Of a stretch of 64,000 nucleotides of DNA, positions 34,366-42,723 are shown one piece after another. Position numbers and translations under genes: made by a program. Numbering within the stretch: position 1 is the stretch's first letter; each line of letters starts with the position of its first letter. The DNA comes from Prevotella sp. (GTDB lineage Bacteria > Bacteroidota > Bacteroidia > Bacteroidales > Bacteroidaceae): the NCBI GenBank assembly GCA_003447235.1, contig DLZV01000041.1, forward strand, positions 21,407-85,406, given 5' to 3'. The notes under the pieces are model-generated. The model was not told the origin of the DNA and made no database searches. It saw nothing but the letters and a program-made list of their open reading frames with translations.

Positions 34366-34529
34366 TTTCACCAAACTGTCTCTAACTTTCACCAAAAGGG
34401 GTGAAAAGTGGACTTCTTTCACCAAAACTTTCACCACTTTCACCAAAAAGCCCCCTTTTCACCCCTTTTTCTTCACCAAAAAGGTGAAAAAGTGGACTTC
34501 TTTCACTTTTTCTTTCACCAACTTTCACC
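34366..34529. repeat. TTTCACC array with facing GGTGAAA copies
   Basis: About ten TTTCACC or close variants, plus two GGTGAAA in the opposite sense that form hairpins (GGTGAAA-AGTGGACTTC-TTTCACC and a near copy). Iteron-like density upstream of a DUF3987 gene. Confidence 0.85.
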
Positions 34530-34544
34530 CGAGCCCATTTTCCT

Positions 34545-34574
34545 TGCAAGGGAGCGGGGATTGACCTACCTTTG
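34545..34574 (+). promoter_or_regulatory. Promoter candidate for the small genes before DUF3987
   Basis: A TTG near 34545-34547 is followed after 20 nt by TACCTTTG (34567-34574), a good TAnnTTTG match. The first credible gene starts about 390 nt downstream. Confidence 0.55.
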
Positions 34575-34618
34575 CACCGTCAGTTGAGACCAACGAGGCC
34601 CGCTGACGGTGCTGGTCT
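34574..34618 (+). other. Inverted repeat with pseudoknot potential at the predicted transcript start
   Basis: GCACCGTCAG (34574-34583) pairs perfectly with CTGACGGTGC (34603-34612). AGACCA in the loop (34587-34592) also pairs with TGGTCT just after the stem (34613-34618), which would make an H-type pseudoknot. The 5' arm begins at the last base of the -7 box, so an RNA from that promoter would lose part of the arm; it may instead be an operator. Confidence 0.6.
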
Positions 34619-34689
34619 TTATAGCCCTCATAGCGCCGTCTCGCCTCCTGCGCCCGCCAGCTGGCAAAGTAACAGGTCAATAACAAAGG

Positions 34690-34767
34690 GTCGCGAAAAG
34701 GCGCGACGTAAAACAAGAAAGAGAACTATGCGTATTTCACATTCACAGGGTCTCACGGTAGTGAGAC
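34690..34767 (+). other. Two perfect small hairpins in the leader
   Basis: GTCGCG-AAAAGG-CGCGAC (34690-34707) and GTCTCAC-GGTA-GTGAGAC (34750-34767). Both lie in the long leader upstream of 34967. Confidence 0.6.
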
Positions 34768-34805
34768 TATTGCATGAATCTGACTTTTGTTTTCACACTA
34801 ATCAT

Positions 34806-34891
34806 CATTCATCGAGACATTAAACTGACGTTAATCGAGACATTAATCGTCATTAATCGAAACATTAATCGAAACATTAATCGTCATTAAC
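34806..34891. repeat. ATTAATCG array
   Basis: Five or more ATTAATCG/GTTAATCG units separated by AAAC, AGAC or TC, in steps of about 9-12 bp. AT-rich and iteron-like. Confidence 0.85.
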
Positions 34892-34894
34892 AGG

Positions 34895-34915
34895 ATTGGC
34901 CCAAGGGCCAATTTT
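34895..34915 (+). terminator. GC-rich hairpin followed by TTTT
   Basis: ATTGGCCC-AA-GGGCCAAT then TTT. The loop is very tight for RNA but the form is terminator-like; it could end the leader transcript before the small genes. Confidence 0.5.
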
Positions 34916-34966
34916 GTAAACAAAGAAAATGGCAAACACCTGAGTTGAGTACGAGGAGGATATTCC

Positions 34967-35137
34967 ATGGTAAAGCGCGCAACAATCCACGTCTCTTCTC
35001 GCACAAAAAAGAATCATCCGAAATATGGAGGAATCAGGCGAATAAAAAGACCTACTCAGCAGGCCTCATCGAAACAACACGACACAACTTTAGACGCCCT
35101 CCATTTGAGGATAAAAAAACTATACAGTTATGAATAA
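34967..35137 (+). CDS. 56-aa basic small protein
   Basis: ATG 34967 follows a strong GAGGAGGA ribosome site, unusual for this genome. The product starts MVKRATIHVSSRTKKNHPKY and is rich in Lys/Arg with a helical end (LDALHLRIKKLYSYE). Its stop codon overlaps the start of the next gene (TATGAATAA), implying translational coupling. No family recognised; a nucleic-acid-binding role fits the charge. Confidence 0.6.
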   Translation: MVKRATIHVSSRTKKNHPKYGGIRRIKRPTQQASSKQHDTTLDALHLRIKKLYSYE

Positions 35138-35411
35138 GAACAATAAAACCAACAATGGCAACGAGAACCATGGCAGCCATTGCCAGCAGATGAGCGACGG
35201 GACGTTCGACTTCGTGCCACGGACGAAACCAAAGAGCCGCAGCGTGCTCATCCGCAAGCTCGCTCACGGGCGCAGAAGCAGGACGCAGGACGACGTCCTG
35301 CAGCTGACGTTGAAGTGTTTCCGCACGGAGAACGTGGTCATCGCCCAGGCCATCATGGACGAGGCGCAGAACGCCATCGACGCCCTGCTCAATGAACAAC
35401 TGACGAAATAA
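35130..35411 (+). CDS. 93-aa small protein upstream of DUF3987
   Basis: Asn-rich N-terminus (MNKNNKTNNGNENHG), then DFVPRTKPKSRSVLIRKLAHGRRSRTQDDVLQL and a helical end (VVIAQAIMDEAQNAIDALLNEQL). The start overlaps the previous small gene's stop; the DUF3987 gene begins 24 bp later. The basic middle may bind nucleic acid. Family not recognised. Confidence 0.6.
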   Translation: MNKNNKTNNGNENHGSHCQQMSDGTFDFVPRTKPKSRSVLIRKLAHGRRSRTQDDVLQLTLKCFRTENVVIAQAIMDEAQNAIDALLNEQLTK

Positions 35412-35435
35412 CAAAGAAAGGAGAAAGAAACTATC

Positions 35436-37925
35436 ATGAGTGTACACGTAATATATTATCAGCAGGGCCACAAGATGATGAAGGCCGTGGAGACCGAGGA
35501 GGGCTACCGTCGATACAGAGACAGCCAGACGCAAGTGCGCAATCTCACGCTGATCCGCCATCCGCAGGAGGATACGGATGTGGCCGCGGCGAAGCGCAAG
35601 CTGGTGCAGTTCAACTATAGCTGCCTGCCTACGGAGGACGGGTGCCTCAAAGGCGCGACGCGGCTGAGCAAGTCGGTGGGCATGGACATCGACCATCTGA
35701 GCGCCGACGAGGTGAATGCAATAGCCGCTACGGCCATCGACAAGAAGGAGGAGCTGGGCCTGCTCATGCTGGAGCGCAGCGCGCGCGGAGGCGGCTTGCA
35801 CGTCGTCTTCCGCCGCCATCCCGAGATGGACCAGGAGGCCAACCTGCGCTGGGCCTCCGACCTGCTGGGCGTGGAGTACGATGCAGGGGCGAAAGACATC
35901 ACCCGCGTATTTTTCGCCACCACGTCCGAGGAGTTGCTCTACCTGCACGAGGACCTCTTCGACAACGGGGAGTGTGGAGCTTTCACGGGCCAAGAGGCTA
36001 CTTTCACGGATTCAGAGGCCACTTTCGCGAACCAAGAAGCAACTTCAACGGACCAGGAGACGTCCTTCACGGGGCAAGAGGCATCTTTCGCGCGCCCAAA
36101 GACAACGACCCAACCAGCAAGCGGCTCGCCGGAGGAAGGCGAGGACTGGGAGGAGCAGGAAGGCAAGCAGGCCGGGAAGACGAGCGAAGGGGCGAGCCCC
36201 TTGAACTACGATGGCGTCCCCTACGACCGCATCATCAAGAAGTGGTGGGCCTTCTACAACCAGGGCAAAACGCCCTCGAAGTCCAATCGCAATACGCTGA
36301 CCTTCGAGCTGGCCGTCAACCTGCGCCACATCTGCGGCTTCGACCGCTCCGTGCTCGACCGCGTCATCCCCTGCTACGACGGATTTGCCGAGGCCGAGAA
36401 GCTCTCCTGCATCGACTCGGCGCTGGGCGAGAGAAAGACGCAGATGCCACGGCGCCTGAAGGAGGTGGTCGAGGCCGTGCGCCAGGACATGATCGTCGAG
36501 GGCAGGGAGGTGGTCTCCATCGACGAGGCCATGGAGCAGGACGACCTCTTCTATTATAACGAGCTGCCCCAGATGCCACAGGGCGTGAGGGAGAGCATCA
36601 GCGCCGTGGGCCCACACCTCGCCATGCCCGCCATCTTCGCCATCACGCCGGCCATCGGCATGCTCGCCACGGGCGTGCGCGTCGACATCCACGGCAAGTG
36701 GTCGCAGCTCAACCTCATCAGCTACATAGCCGGCGACTTCGCCTCGGGCAAGGGCAGCATCGACCCCATCGTGGCGGCCTGGCTCGCGGAGGTGAAAATG
36801 GTGGACAAGGGCTATCTGCAGGCCGAGGAGGAATGGCGCGCACGAAAGCGGGCGGCCAAGAACAAGAAGGAGCAGCCCGAGGACCCGAAGTATCCCGTGC
36901 GCTGGCTGACGCTCAACACCACCGTGGCCAACCTGGCCGACAGACTGGCCAACACCCGGGGCAAGCACGCCTTCTCCTTCACACCCGAGGCCGACACCGT
37001 CTCGCAGAAGTGGCGCACGGCGATGAGCGACTTCTCCGTCATGCTGCGACAGGCCTACGACGGCACGCCCTACGACCGCGAGGCGAAGTCGGCCGAGGCC
37101 GTCAACGTGCACATCGACAAACTGCTGTGGAACGTCGTGATGTGTGGCACGCCCGACGCGCTCTATCGTGTCGTGACCAACTATACGGACGGCTTTCAAA
37201 GCCGACTGGCCCTGGCACGCACGCCCGACAACACCTTCTCGCCGCTCTCGGAGAGCCTCTACCGTCTGACGGAGGACCAGGAGACGAAGATACAGCAGGT
37301 GGCCCATCTGCTGCCGTTCATGAGCGGCGACGTCAGGCTGCCCCTGCTGGAGAAGAGGGGGCGACAGTGGTTGGAGCAGATCCGACTGGAGAGCATCAAG
37401 AACGACGACAAGACGCTGGCGCGCCAGCGCTTCCGCACCTGCCCCACGGCCATGCGCATGATGACCTGCCTGATGCTCTGCCGCGTGGCCGAGCGGCTCA
37501 TCAACAGCTACGGAATGCAGGGGGCGGAGACGCGGCTCAAGGGCGACCCCACGCTGTGGCAGAAGCTGATCCTGCGCCAGCAGACGCCGCAGATGCTCGC
37601 GGCCTTCGACGTGCTGGCCGACTACATGATCGACAACGCGATGTACTTCTTCAAAGAGCGCATCGAGATGGCGTTTCGATCGGCTGCCTATGCACCGAAG
37701 GCAAAACTGCGCAGCCGCAAAACCAAAAACGACACCATCTTTGAGCAACTGGGCGAACACTTCAACACGGAGGATGCCTACTGCACCACGGTCAGCACAA
37801 GAGGATTTGACGTGGCCCGGGCCAGGGTCATCTCCATGCTCTGCCGATGGGAGCGACAGGGCTTGGTCGAAAGGATAGACAAGGGAGTCTATAGAAAACT
37901 GACGACGAACGTCGTCGTAGCATAA
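35436..37925 (+). CDS. BT4734-like/DUF3987 protein (primase-helicase-like)
   Basis: 829 aa. Residues 1-180 are the BT4734-like (VirE_N) domain (FNYSCLPTEDGCLKGATRLSKSVGMDIDHL; ARGGGLHVVFRR; DITRVFFATTSEELLYLHED). A linker (about 183-217) has five seven-residue repeats of the type FTGQEAT. Residues about 250-350 resemble a primase C-terminal helical domain (SNRNTLTFELAVNLRHICGFD). The DUF3987 part follows with a Walker-A-like AGDFASGKGS and FSFTPEADTVSQKW. Such proteins are widespread in Bacteroidales, often with accessory regions; replication or recombination functions are assumed from domain type. A winged-helix-like C-terminus closes it. Confidence 0.8.
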   Translation: MSVHVIYYQQGHKMMKAVETEEGYRRYRDSQTQVRNLTLIRHPQEDTDVAAAKRKLVQFNYSCLPTEDGCLKGATRLSKSVGMDIDHLSADEVNAIAATAIDKKEELGLLMLERSARGGGLHVVFRRHPEMDQEANLRWASDLLGVEYDAGAKDITRVFFATTSEELLYLHEDLFDNGECGAFTGQEATFTDSEATFANQEATSTDQETSFTGQEASFARPKTTTQPASGSPEEGEDWEEQEGKQAGKTSEGASPLNYDGVPYDRIIKKWWAFYNQGKTPSKSNRNTLTFELAVNLRHICGFDRSVLDRVIPCYDGFAEAEKLSCIDSALGERKTQMPRRLKEVVEAVRQDMIVEGREVVSIDEAMEQDDLFYYNELPQMPQGVRESISAVGPHLAMPAIFAITPAIGMLATGVRVDIHGKWSQLNLISYIAGDFASGKGSIDPIVAAWLAEVKMVDKGYLQAEEEWRARKRAAKNKKEQPEDPKYPVRWLTLNTTVANLADRLANTRGKHAFSFTPEADTVSQKWRTAMSDFSVMLRQAYDGTPYDREAKSAEAVNVHIDKLLWNVVMCGTPDALYRVVTNYTDGFQSRLALARTPDNTFSPLSESLYRLTEDQETKIQQVAHLLPFMSGDVRLPLLEKRGRQWLEQIRLESIKNDDKTLARQRFRTCPTAMRMMTCLMLCRVAERLINSYGMQGAETRLKGDPTLWQKLILRQQTPQMLAAFDVLADYMIDNAMYFFKERIEMAFRSAAYAPKAKLRSRKTKNDTIFEQLGEHFNTEDAYCTTVSTRGFDVARARVISMLCRWERQGLVERIDKGVYRKLTTNVVVA
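35982..36086. repeat. Five 21-bp in-frame repeats in the DUF3987 linker
   Basis: Units of TTCACGGGCCAAGAGGCTAC type encode FTGQEAT, FTDSEAT, FANQEAT, STDQETS and FTGQEAS. Copy number can change without loss of frame, so linker length may vary between strains. Confidence 0.9.
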
Positions 37926-37927
37926 GC

Positions 37928-37964
37928 GTCATCATGCCGTAATGTCATCATGCCGTTAAGGATT
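37928..37964 (-). repeat. Dispersed repeat, copy 4
   Basis: GTCATCATGCCGTAATG followed by TCATCATGCCGTTAAGGA: the inverted form of the repeat, starting 3 bp after the DUF3987 stop. With copy 3 (34147) it brackets the DUF3987 segment in opposite orientation. Confidence 0.9.
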
Positions 37965-38173
37965 TCGTAGTCGTCAAAACAAGACCCAAGAGACGTTTCG
38001 TCACCCGCCATGGGCAGCAGCCGCCAAGCCCGGAGCTACTCATGGCTCGGCGAAGCGTCTCATTTCTTCTATATTTTGTGTTTTCATCGCCAAAAAGGCG
38101 TGTTTATAACAATTATAGAGAAAATGATTTCATTTATGTGCTATTTTCAAAAAGAAAGCGACAACTTTACAAA

Positions 38174-38323
38174 ATGTCAGCCAAAACAGGTGGTTTTCGC
38201 ATACAAATGCGCATTACGGGGCAAGAAAACACCAAAACATACATTCCACAGTTTACACTTGTCGATTTCGAACAATCGTTGAAACGGAAGCAAAGTAAAG
38301 ATAAATCGAAACCTTTTTGTTAA
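38174..38323 (+). CDS. Possible 49-aa small protein
   Basis: ATG 38174 opens a frame reading MSAKTGGFRIQMRITGQENT, then TYIPQFTLVDFEQSLKRKQS and a basic end. Composition is protein-like, but it could be a remnant of a larger gene. The frame is open further upstream with less convincing sequence. Confidence 0.35.
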   Translation: MSAKTGGFRIQMRITGQENTKTYIPQFTLVDFEQSLKRKQSKDKSKPFC

Positions 38324-38337
38324 TTGTAGTTAATTTA

Positions 38338-38370
38338 TTTGGGCCGTTTTGGAAAATATTCCTAACTTTG
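38338..38370 (+). promoter_or_regulatory. Promoter of the glp operon (TTTG-N21-TAACTTTG)
   Basis: TTTG at 38338-38341 and TAACTTTG at 38363-38370, a near-ideal Bacteroidota promoter. The glpA start is about 143 nt downstream. Confidence 0.75.
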
Positions 38371-38513
38371 TACTGCAAAAACGAAGGTTGGGTTTCGATA
38401 AGAAAGAGACTGCAATCATGCAAGAATCTGCCGAATCAAACCACAAGACCTGCATGAACCAAGATTAGAATACAACAAAAACAAGGAGTTTAGGAGACCT
38501 AAACCACACGACA

Positions 38514-40151
38514 ATGGATAGAAACAAGAAACAAGAGTATGATGTCATCATCATCGGCGGCGGCATTACAGGAGCCGGCACAGCACGAGACTGCGCGATG
38601 CGAGGCCTGCGCGTGCTGCTCGTCGAGAAGTATGACTTCACCAATGGAGCCACAGGACGCAACCACGGTCTGCTGCATAGCGGCGCACGCTATGCCGTGA
38701 CGGATGGCGAGTCGGCCAAAGAATGTATTCAGGAAAACATGACGCTGCGCAAGATAGCACGCCACTGCGTCGATGAGACCGACGGTCTCTTCATCACACT
38801 GCCTGAGGACGACCTCAACTATCAGGCCACTTTCGTAGAGTCTTGCCGCAAGGCGGGCATCCGCGCAGACGTCATCTCCCCTGAGGAGGCACGCCGCATC
38901 GAACCCGCTGTCAATCCCGATCTGATCGGTGCGGTACGCGTGCCCGACGCCTCGATAGACCCCTTCCGCCTCACTACGGCCAACATCATCGACGCGCGCC
39001 GTCATGGCGCCGACACGCTGACGTATCACGAGGCCCTGAGCCTGCTGATCGAGAACGGACGCGTGGTGGGTGTACATCTGCGCAACAACCGCAACGGCGA
39101 GGAGCAGGACGTACACGCCCGTTTGGTCATCAACGCTGCTGGTATCTGGGGGCACGAGGTGGCCAAGCTCGCTGGCATCACGGTCAATATGTTTCCGGCC
39201 AAGGGCACACTGCTCATCTTCGGCCACCGCGTCAACAACATGGTGATCAACCGCTGCCGCAAACCGGCCAACGCCGATATTCTCGTGCCGGACGACACGG
39301 TCTGCGTGATCGGAACGACGAGCGACCGCGTACCGTTTGAGACGGTGGACGACCTCAAGATCACCCAGGAGGAAGTAGATATCCTGGAGCGCGGCGCCAT
39401 CGACCTGGCTCCCGCTTGCGCCTCCACCCGCGTGATCCGCGCCTACTGCGGCGTGCGTCCCCTCGTGGCAGCCGACAACGACCCGTCGGGCCGGTCCATC
39501 AGCCGCGGCATCGTGCTGCTCGACCACGCCACACGAGACGGTTTGGAGGGATTCATCACCATCACGGGTGGTAAGATGATGACCTACCGCATGATGGCCG
39601 AAGTGGCTACGGATTTGGCTTGCAAGAAGCTGGGTGTGGACAAGAAGTGCGAGACGGCCACCACGCCGCTGCCCGGAAGCGAAGAGCCGCTGCCGGAGCA
39701 CACGACGAGCAAGAACGCACAGACCGTGAGCCTCTACGCCGCTGAGGGACGCCACGGCACGATGACCAAGGACGTGCCGACGGGCAACAGCATCGACGAC
39801 GCGCTGGTCTGCGAGTGTGAGGACGTGACGATCGGCGAGGTGAAGTTTGCCGCCGAGAAACTGCACGTCCACAACCTCATCAACCTCCGCCGCCGCACCC
39901 GCCTGGGCATGGGAACGTGCCAGGGAGAGCTCTGCGCCTGCAGAGGAGCCAACGTGCTCTGTCGCGTGACCAAGATGAAAGCCGAGGAGGCGCAGTGCGA
40001 CCTGGCGTCCTTTATCGCCGAGCGCTGGAAGGGCATGCAGCCCGTGGCCTGGGGCGACACGCTGGCCGAGGCACAACTCACATCCATGATCTACGAGGGC
40101 CTCTGCGGCATCAACCGCGTGGCCGGAAACAACAAGGAGGTAGCACGATGA
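38514..40151 (+). CDS. glpA: Anaerobic glycerol-3-phosphate dehydrogenase, subunit A
   Basis: 545 aa. N-terminal FAD site VIIIGGGITGAG (12-23) with VLLVEKYDFTNGATGRNHGLLHSGARY, as in GlpA/GlpD flavoproteins. The C-terminal part has the BFD-like cysteine set (CECEDVTIGEV at about 433, GTCQGELCACR), expected of GlpA and absent from aerobic GlpD. It oxidises glycerol-3-phosphate to dihydroxyacetone phosphate and passes electrons through GlpB/GlpC to the quinone pool. The stop codon overlaps the glpB start (ATGA), so the two are translationally coupled. Usual length for the family. Confidence 0.95.
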   Translation: MDRNKKQEYDVIIIGGGITGAGTARDCAMRGLRVLLVEKYDFTNGATGRNHGLLHSGARYAVTDGESAKECIQENMTLRKIARHCVDETDGLFITLPEDDLNYQATFVESCRKAGIRADVISPEEARRIEPAVNPDLIGAVRVPDASIDPFRLTTANIIDARRHGADTLTYHEALSLLIENGRVVGVHLRNNRNGEEQDVHARLVINAAGIWGHEVAKLAGITVNMFPAKGTLLIFGHRVNNMVINRCRKPANADILVPDDTVCVIGTTSDRVPFETVDDLKITQEEVDILERGAIDLAPACASTRVIRAYCGVRPLVAADNDPSGRSISRGIVLLDHATRDGLEGFITITGGKMMTYRMMAEVATDLACKKLGVDKKCETATTPLPGSEEPLPEHTTSKNAQTVSLYAAEGRHGTMTKDVPTGNSIDDALVCECEDVTIGEVKFAAEKLHVHNLINLRRRTRLGMGTCQGELCACRGANVLCRVTKMKAEEAQCDLASFIAERWKGMQPVAWGDTLAEAQLTSMIYEGLCGINRVAGNNKEVAR

Positions 40152-41392
40152 GATACGATACAATCATTATAGGAGGCGGACTGTCGGGACTGACCTGCGG
40201 CATCGCCTTGGCAAAGGGCGGCCAGCGCGTGGCCGTCATCGGAGCAGGACAGAGCACCCTGCATTTCAACTCGGGTTCCATCAGCCTTTTGGGCTATGAC
40301 GCGGAGGGTAACACCGTGGCCAGTCCGCTGGAGGCGATGGAGCAACTGCCCGCCTCACACCCCTACCACCGCGTCGGCGACAAGGCCGCACGGGCCGCGG
40401 AGGCCGCACAGCTGCTGGCCGAGGCGGGACTGAAGATGAAGGGGGAGGCCAAGGCCAACCACTTCCGTTTGACCCCCATCGGACTGACGAAGCCGGCATG
40501 GCTCACGATGGAAGGACTGGTGACGAGCCAGGAGGCTGACAAACTGCCATACAAGAAGGTGACGGTGGCCAACATCCGTGGCTACCTCGACCTGCCCACG
40601 GAGTTTCTAGTGGACAACCTGCGCCGACTCAAGGTGGAGGTGGAACTGAAGGAGTTTGCCACCGATACGCTCGACTTTGCACGCCACACGCCTTGTGAGT
40701 TGCGTGCCACCAACATCGCCAAGTATCTGAGCGACTACGAGCACCTTGCCGAGGTGGCTGGGGCTATCAACTCGCTCAACGCCTCGGGAGAGGTGATTCT
40801 TCTGCCCGCCGTGCTGGGACTGACGCAGCAGGCCGAGACCATCGCCCGCCTGCGCAAATTGGTCCGCAAGCCCATTGAGTTTGTGGCGACCATGCCGCCC
40901 TCGGTGCCGGGCACGCATATCCAAATGCAGCTGATCAAGCGCCTGCAGCAGCTCGGCGGCCGCTACTTCCGCAGCGACACGGTCAAGAACGGCAAGATCG
41001 TAGGCTCCAAGGTGGCCTCCGTCGAGACGGAGAACCTCGCCGACGAACTGCTCCTGGCCGACCACTACGTGCTCTGCTCCGGATCGTTCCAGAGCCGCGG
41101 ACTGAGAAGCAACTACGAGGGCATCTACGAGCCAGTGTTCGGACTCGATGTCCTGGCAGAGAAAAACCGTGCCGACTGGCACGCCGACTATGTCTTCGAC
41201 GCGCAGCCCTACATGGCCTTCGGCGTGAAGACCGACGAGAAGCTCCACGCGACGATCGACGGAAAGACCATCGAAAACCTCTACGCAGCAGGATCGGTGC
41301 TCGGCGGACACAACTCTATCAAACTGGATGACGCGACGGGTGTGGCCATGCTCACAGCCCTGGAGGTCGCACACAACATTCTTAGTAAATAG
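40148..41392 (+). CDS. glpB: Anaerobic glycerol-3-phosphate dehydrogenase, subunit B
   Basis: 414 aa from ATG 40148, chosen because it overlaps the glpA stop by 4 bp and begins directly with the nucleotide-binding motif (YDTIIIGGGLSGLTCGIALAKGG). GlpB is the second flavoprotein subunit, linking GlpA to the iron-sulfur membrane subunit GlpC. Other family features: LHFNSGSISLLG and, near the end, NLYAAGSVLGGHNSIKLDDATGVA. The frame opens further upstream but inside glpA. Confidence 0.92.
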   Translation: MRYDTIIIGGGLSGLTCGIALAKGGQRVAVIGAGQSTLHFNSGSISLLGYDAEGNTVASPLEAMEQLPASHPYHRVGDKAARAAEAAQLLAEAGLKMKGEAKANHFRLTPIGLTKPAWLTMEGLVTSQEADKLPYKKVTVANIRGYLDLPTEFLVDNLRRLKVEVELKEFATDTLDFARHTPCELRATNIAKYLSDYEHLAEVAGAINSLNASGEVILLPAVLGLTQQAETIARLRKLVRKPIEFVATMPPSVPGTHIQMQLIKRLQQLGGRYFRSDTVKNGKIVGSKVASVETENLADELLLADHYVLCSGSFQSRGLRSNYEGIYEPVFGLDVLAEKNRADWHADYVFDAQPYMAFGVKTDEKLHATIDGKTIENLYAAGSVLGGHNSIKLDDATGVAMLTALEVAHNILSK

Positions 41393-41401
41393 AAAAATAT
41401 C

Positions 41402-42664
41402 ATGGCAGAAGCAAAATCCATACAGATACAGAAGGAAAGCAAGAGCACACACAACTTCGAGCAGTGCCTGAAGTGCTCCATTTGCACGGTCTACTGCCCG
41501 GTGTCGGCGGTAGAGCCAAACTATCCCGGACCGAAACAGTCGGGTCCGGACAACGAACGCTACCGCCTGAAGGGGGCACAGTTCTTCGACGAGAAACTGA
41601 AATTGTGCCTCAACTGCAAGCGCTGCGAGGTGGCTTGCCCGGAGAACGTCAAGATAGCCGACCTCATACAGGAGGCGCGCATCAAATATAGCACGGCCAA
41701 GCCTTCGCTGCGCGACCGCATGCTGGCCAACACGGACTTCGTCGGAACGCTGGCCCACAACTTCGCACCCATCACCAATTTCGCCCTGGGACTGAAGCCG
41801 GTGAAGGCGGTCATGGACAGCGTGCTGAAAATCGACAAGCACCGCACCTTCCCGTCCTACTCGTTCCAGACCTTCGAGCAGTGGTACAAGAAGCACGCGG
41901 CAGAGCAGGAGGCATACAAGAAGCACGTGGCCTACTTCCACGGCTGCTACGCCAACTACAACTTCCCGCAACTGTCGAAAGATCTGCTGAAGATCCTCAA
42001 CGCCTGCGGCTATGGCGTGCGCCTGCTGGAGAAGGAGAAGTGCTGCGGTGTGGCACTCGTAGCCAACGGACTGAGCGACCAGGCCAAGAAGCAGGGAGAA
42101 CTCAACATGAACTCCATGCGCAAGGCCATCGCCGCGGGCGACGACGTGCTCACGACCAGTTCGACCTGTACATTCACGATGCGTGACGAGTATAAGAACT
42201 TGCTCAAGATTGACAACGACGACGTGGCGCCGCATCTCTCGCTGGCCACCAGATGGCTCTACCGCATGGTGGAGTCGGGCAAGATCAAACTGGCCTTCCG
42301 CAAGGACTTCCACCAGAAGCTGGCGTACCACACGGCTTGTCACATGGAGCGCATGGGATGGGCAATCTACTCCACCGAACTGCTCCGCATGATCCCGGGC
42401 GTGGAACTGACGCTGCTCGACAGCAACTGCTGCGGCATCTCGGGCACCTACGGATTCAAGAAGGAGAACTACAAGCGAAGCCAGGCTATCGGAGCACCGC
42501 TCTTCAAGCAGATCGAGGAACTGAAGCCCGACTTCGTATCGACCGACTGCGAGACCTGCAAGTGGCAGATCGAAATGTCAACCTCGAGAAAGGTGAAGAA
42601 TCCCATCTCCACCATCGCTGAGGCACTCGACGTGGAAGAGACGCGACGTCTCAACAAGGCATAA
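41402..42664 (+). CDS. glpC: Anaerobic glycerol-3-phosphate dehydrogenase, subunit C
   Basis: 420 aa. Two 4Fe-4S motifs in the first 80 residues (CLKCSICTVYCP and CLNCKRCEVACP), followed by two CCG domains (YFHGCYANYNFP..EKCCG and HTACHMERMGW..SNCCG). This is the electron-transfer subunit that docks GlpAB to the membrane and reduces the quinone. It starts 9 bp after glpB. Length fits the family. Confidence 0.94.
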   Translation: MAEAKSIQIQKESKSTHNFEQCLKCSICTVYCPVSAVEPNYPGPKQSGPDNERYRLKGAQFFDEKLKLCLNCKRCEVACPENVKIADLIQEARIKYSTAKPSLRDRMLANTDFVGTLAHNFAPITNFALGLKPVKAVMDSVLKIDKHRTFPSYSFQTFEQWYKKHAAEQEAYKKHVAYFHGCYANYNFPQLSKDLLKILNACGYGVRLLEKEKCCGVALVANGLSDQAKKQGELNMNSMRKAIAAGDDVLTTSSTCTFTMRDEYKNLLKIDNDDVAPHLSLATRWLYRMVESGKIKLAFRKDFHQKLAYHTACHMERMGWAIYSTELLRMIPGVELTLLDSNCCGISGTYGFKKENYKRSQAIGAPLFKQIEELKPDFVSTDCETCKWQIEMSTSRKVKNPISTIAEALDVEETRRLNKA

Positions 42665-42723
42665 AAGTTGCCCTCTAAAACAGAGCTTTTTACAATTACA
42701 CAAATAACTAAAGTACATTGATT

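Larger units (their letters stand above)
33636..34966. other. 1.3-kb gene-free, repeat-dense region
   Basis: From left to right: promoter copy C, a 17-bp direct repeat (33813 and 33838), a 22-bp tandem array, dispersed repeat copy 2, a 40-bp palindrome, dispersed repeat copy 3, a TTTCACC array, a -7 box with an overlapping inverted repeat, two small hairpins, an ATTAATCG array and a GC-rich hairpin. Open frames here are repeat artefacts, except perhaps a 31-codon frame from about 34728 (MRISHSQGLTVVRLL). Confidence 0.7.
37926..38513. other. 588-bp intergenic region before glpA
   Basis: Contains repeat copy 4, an AT-rich stretch with one possible small frame (38174-38323) and the glp promoter (38338-38370). 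Nothing else was recognised. Confidence 0.6.

Noticed and set aside
34366..34891. CRISPR-like array
   Set aside because: Units are only 7-12 bp, spacing is irregular, there are no unique spacers of constant length and no cas genes.
21286..37964. Complete integrative element with integrase and attachment sites
   Set aside because: No integrase, relaxase, transposase or tRNA-gene target was found at the edges; only dispersed repeats bracket the segments.
40607..42343. Minus-strand frame across glpB and glpC
   Set aside because: Antisense shadow; the plus strand encodes all Fe-S and flavin motifs.
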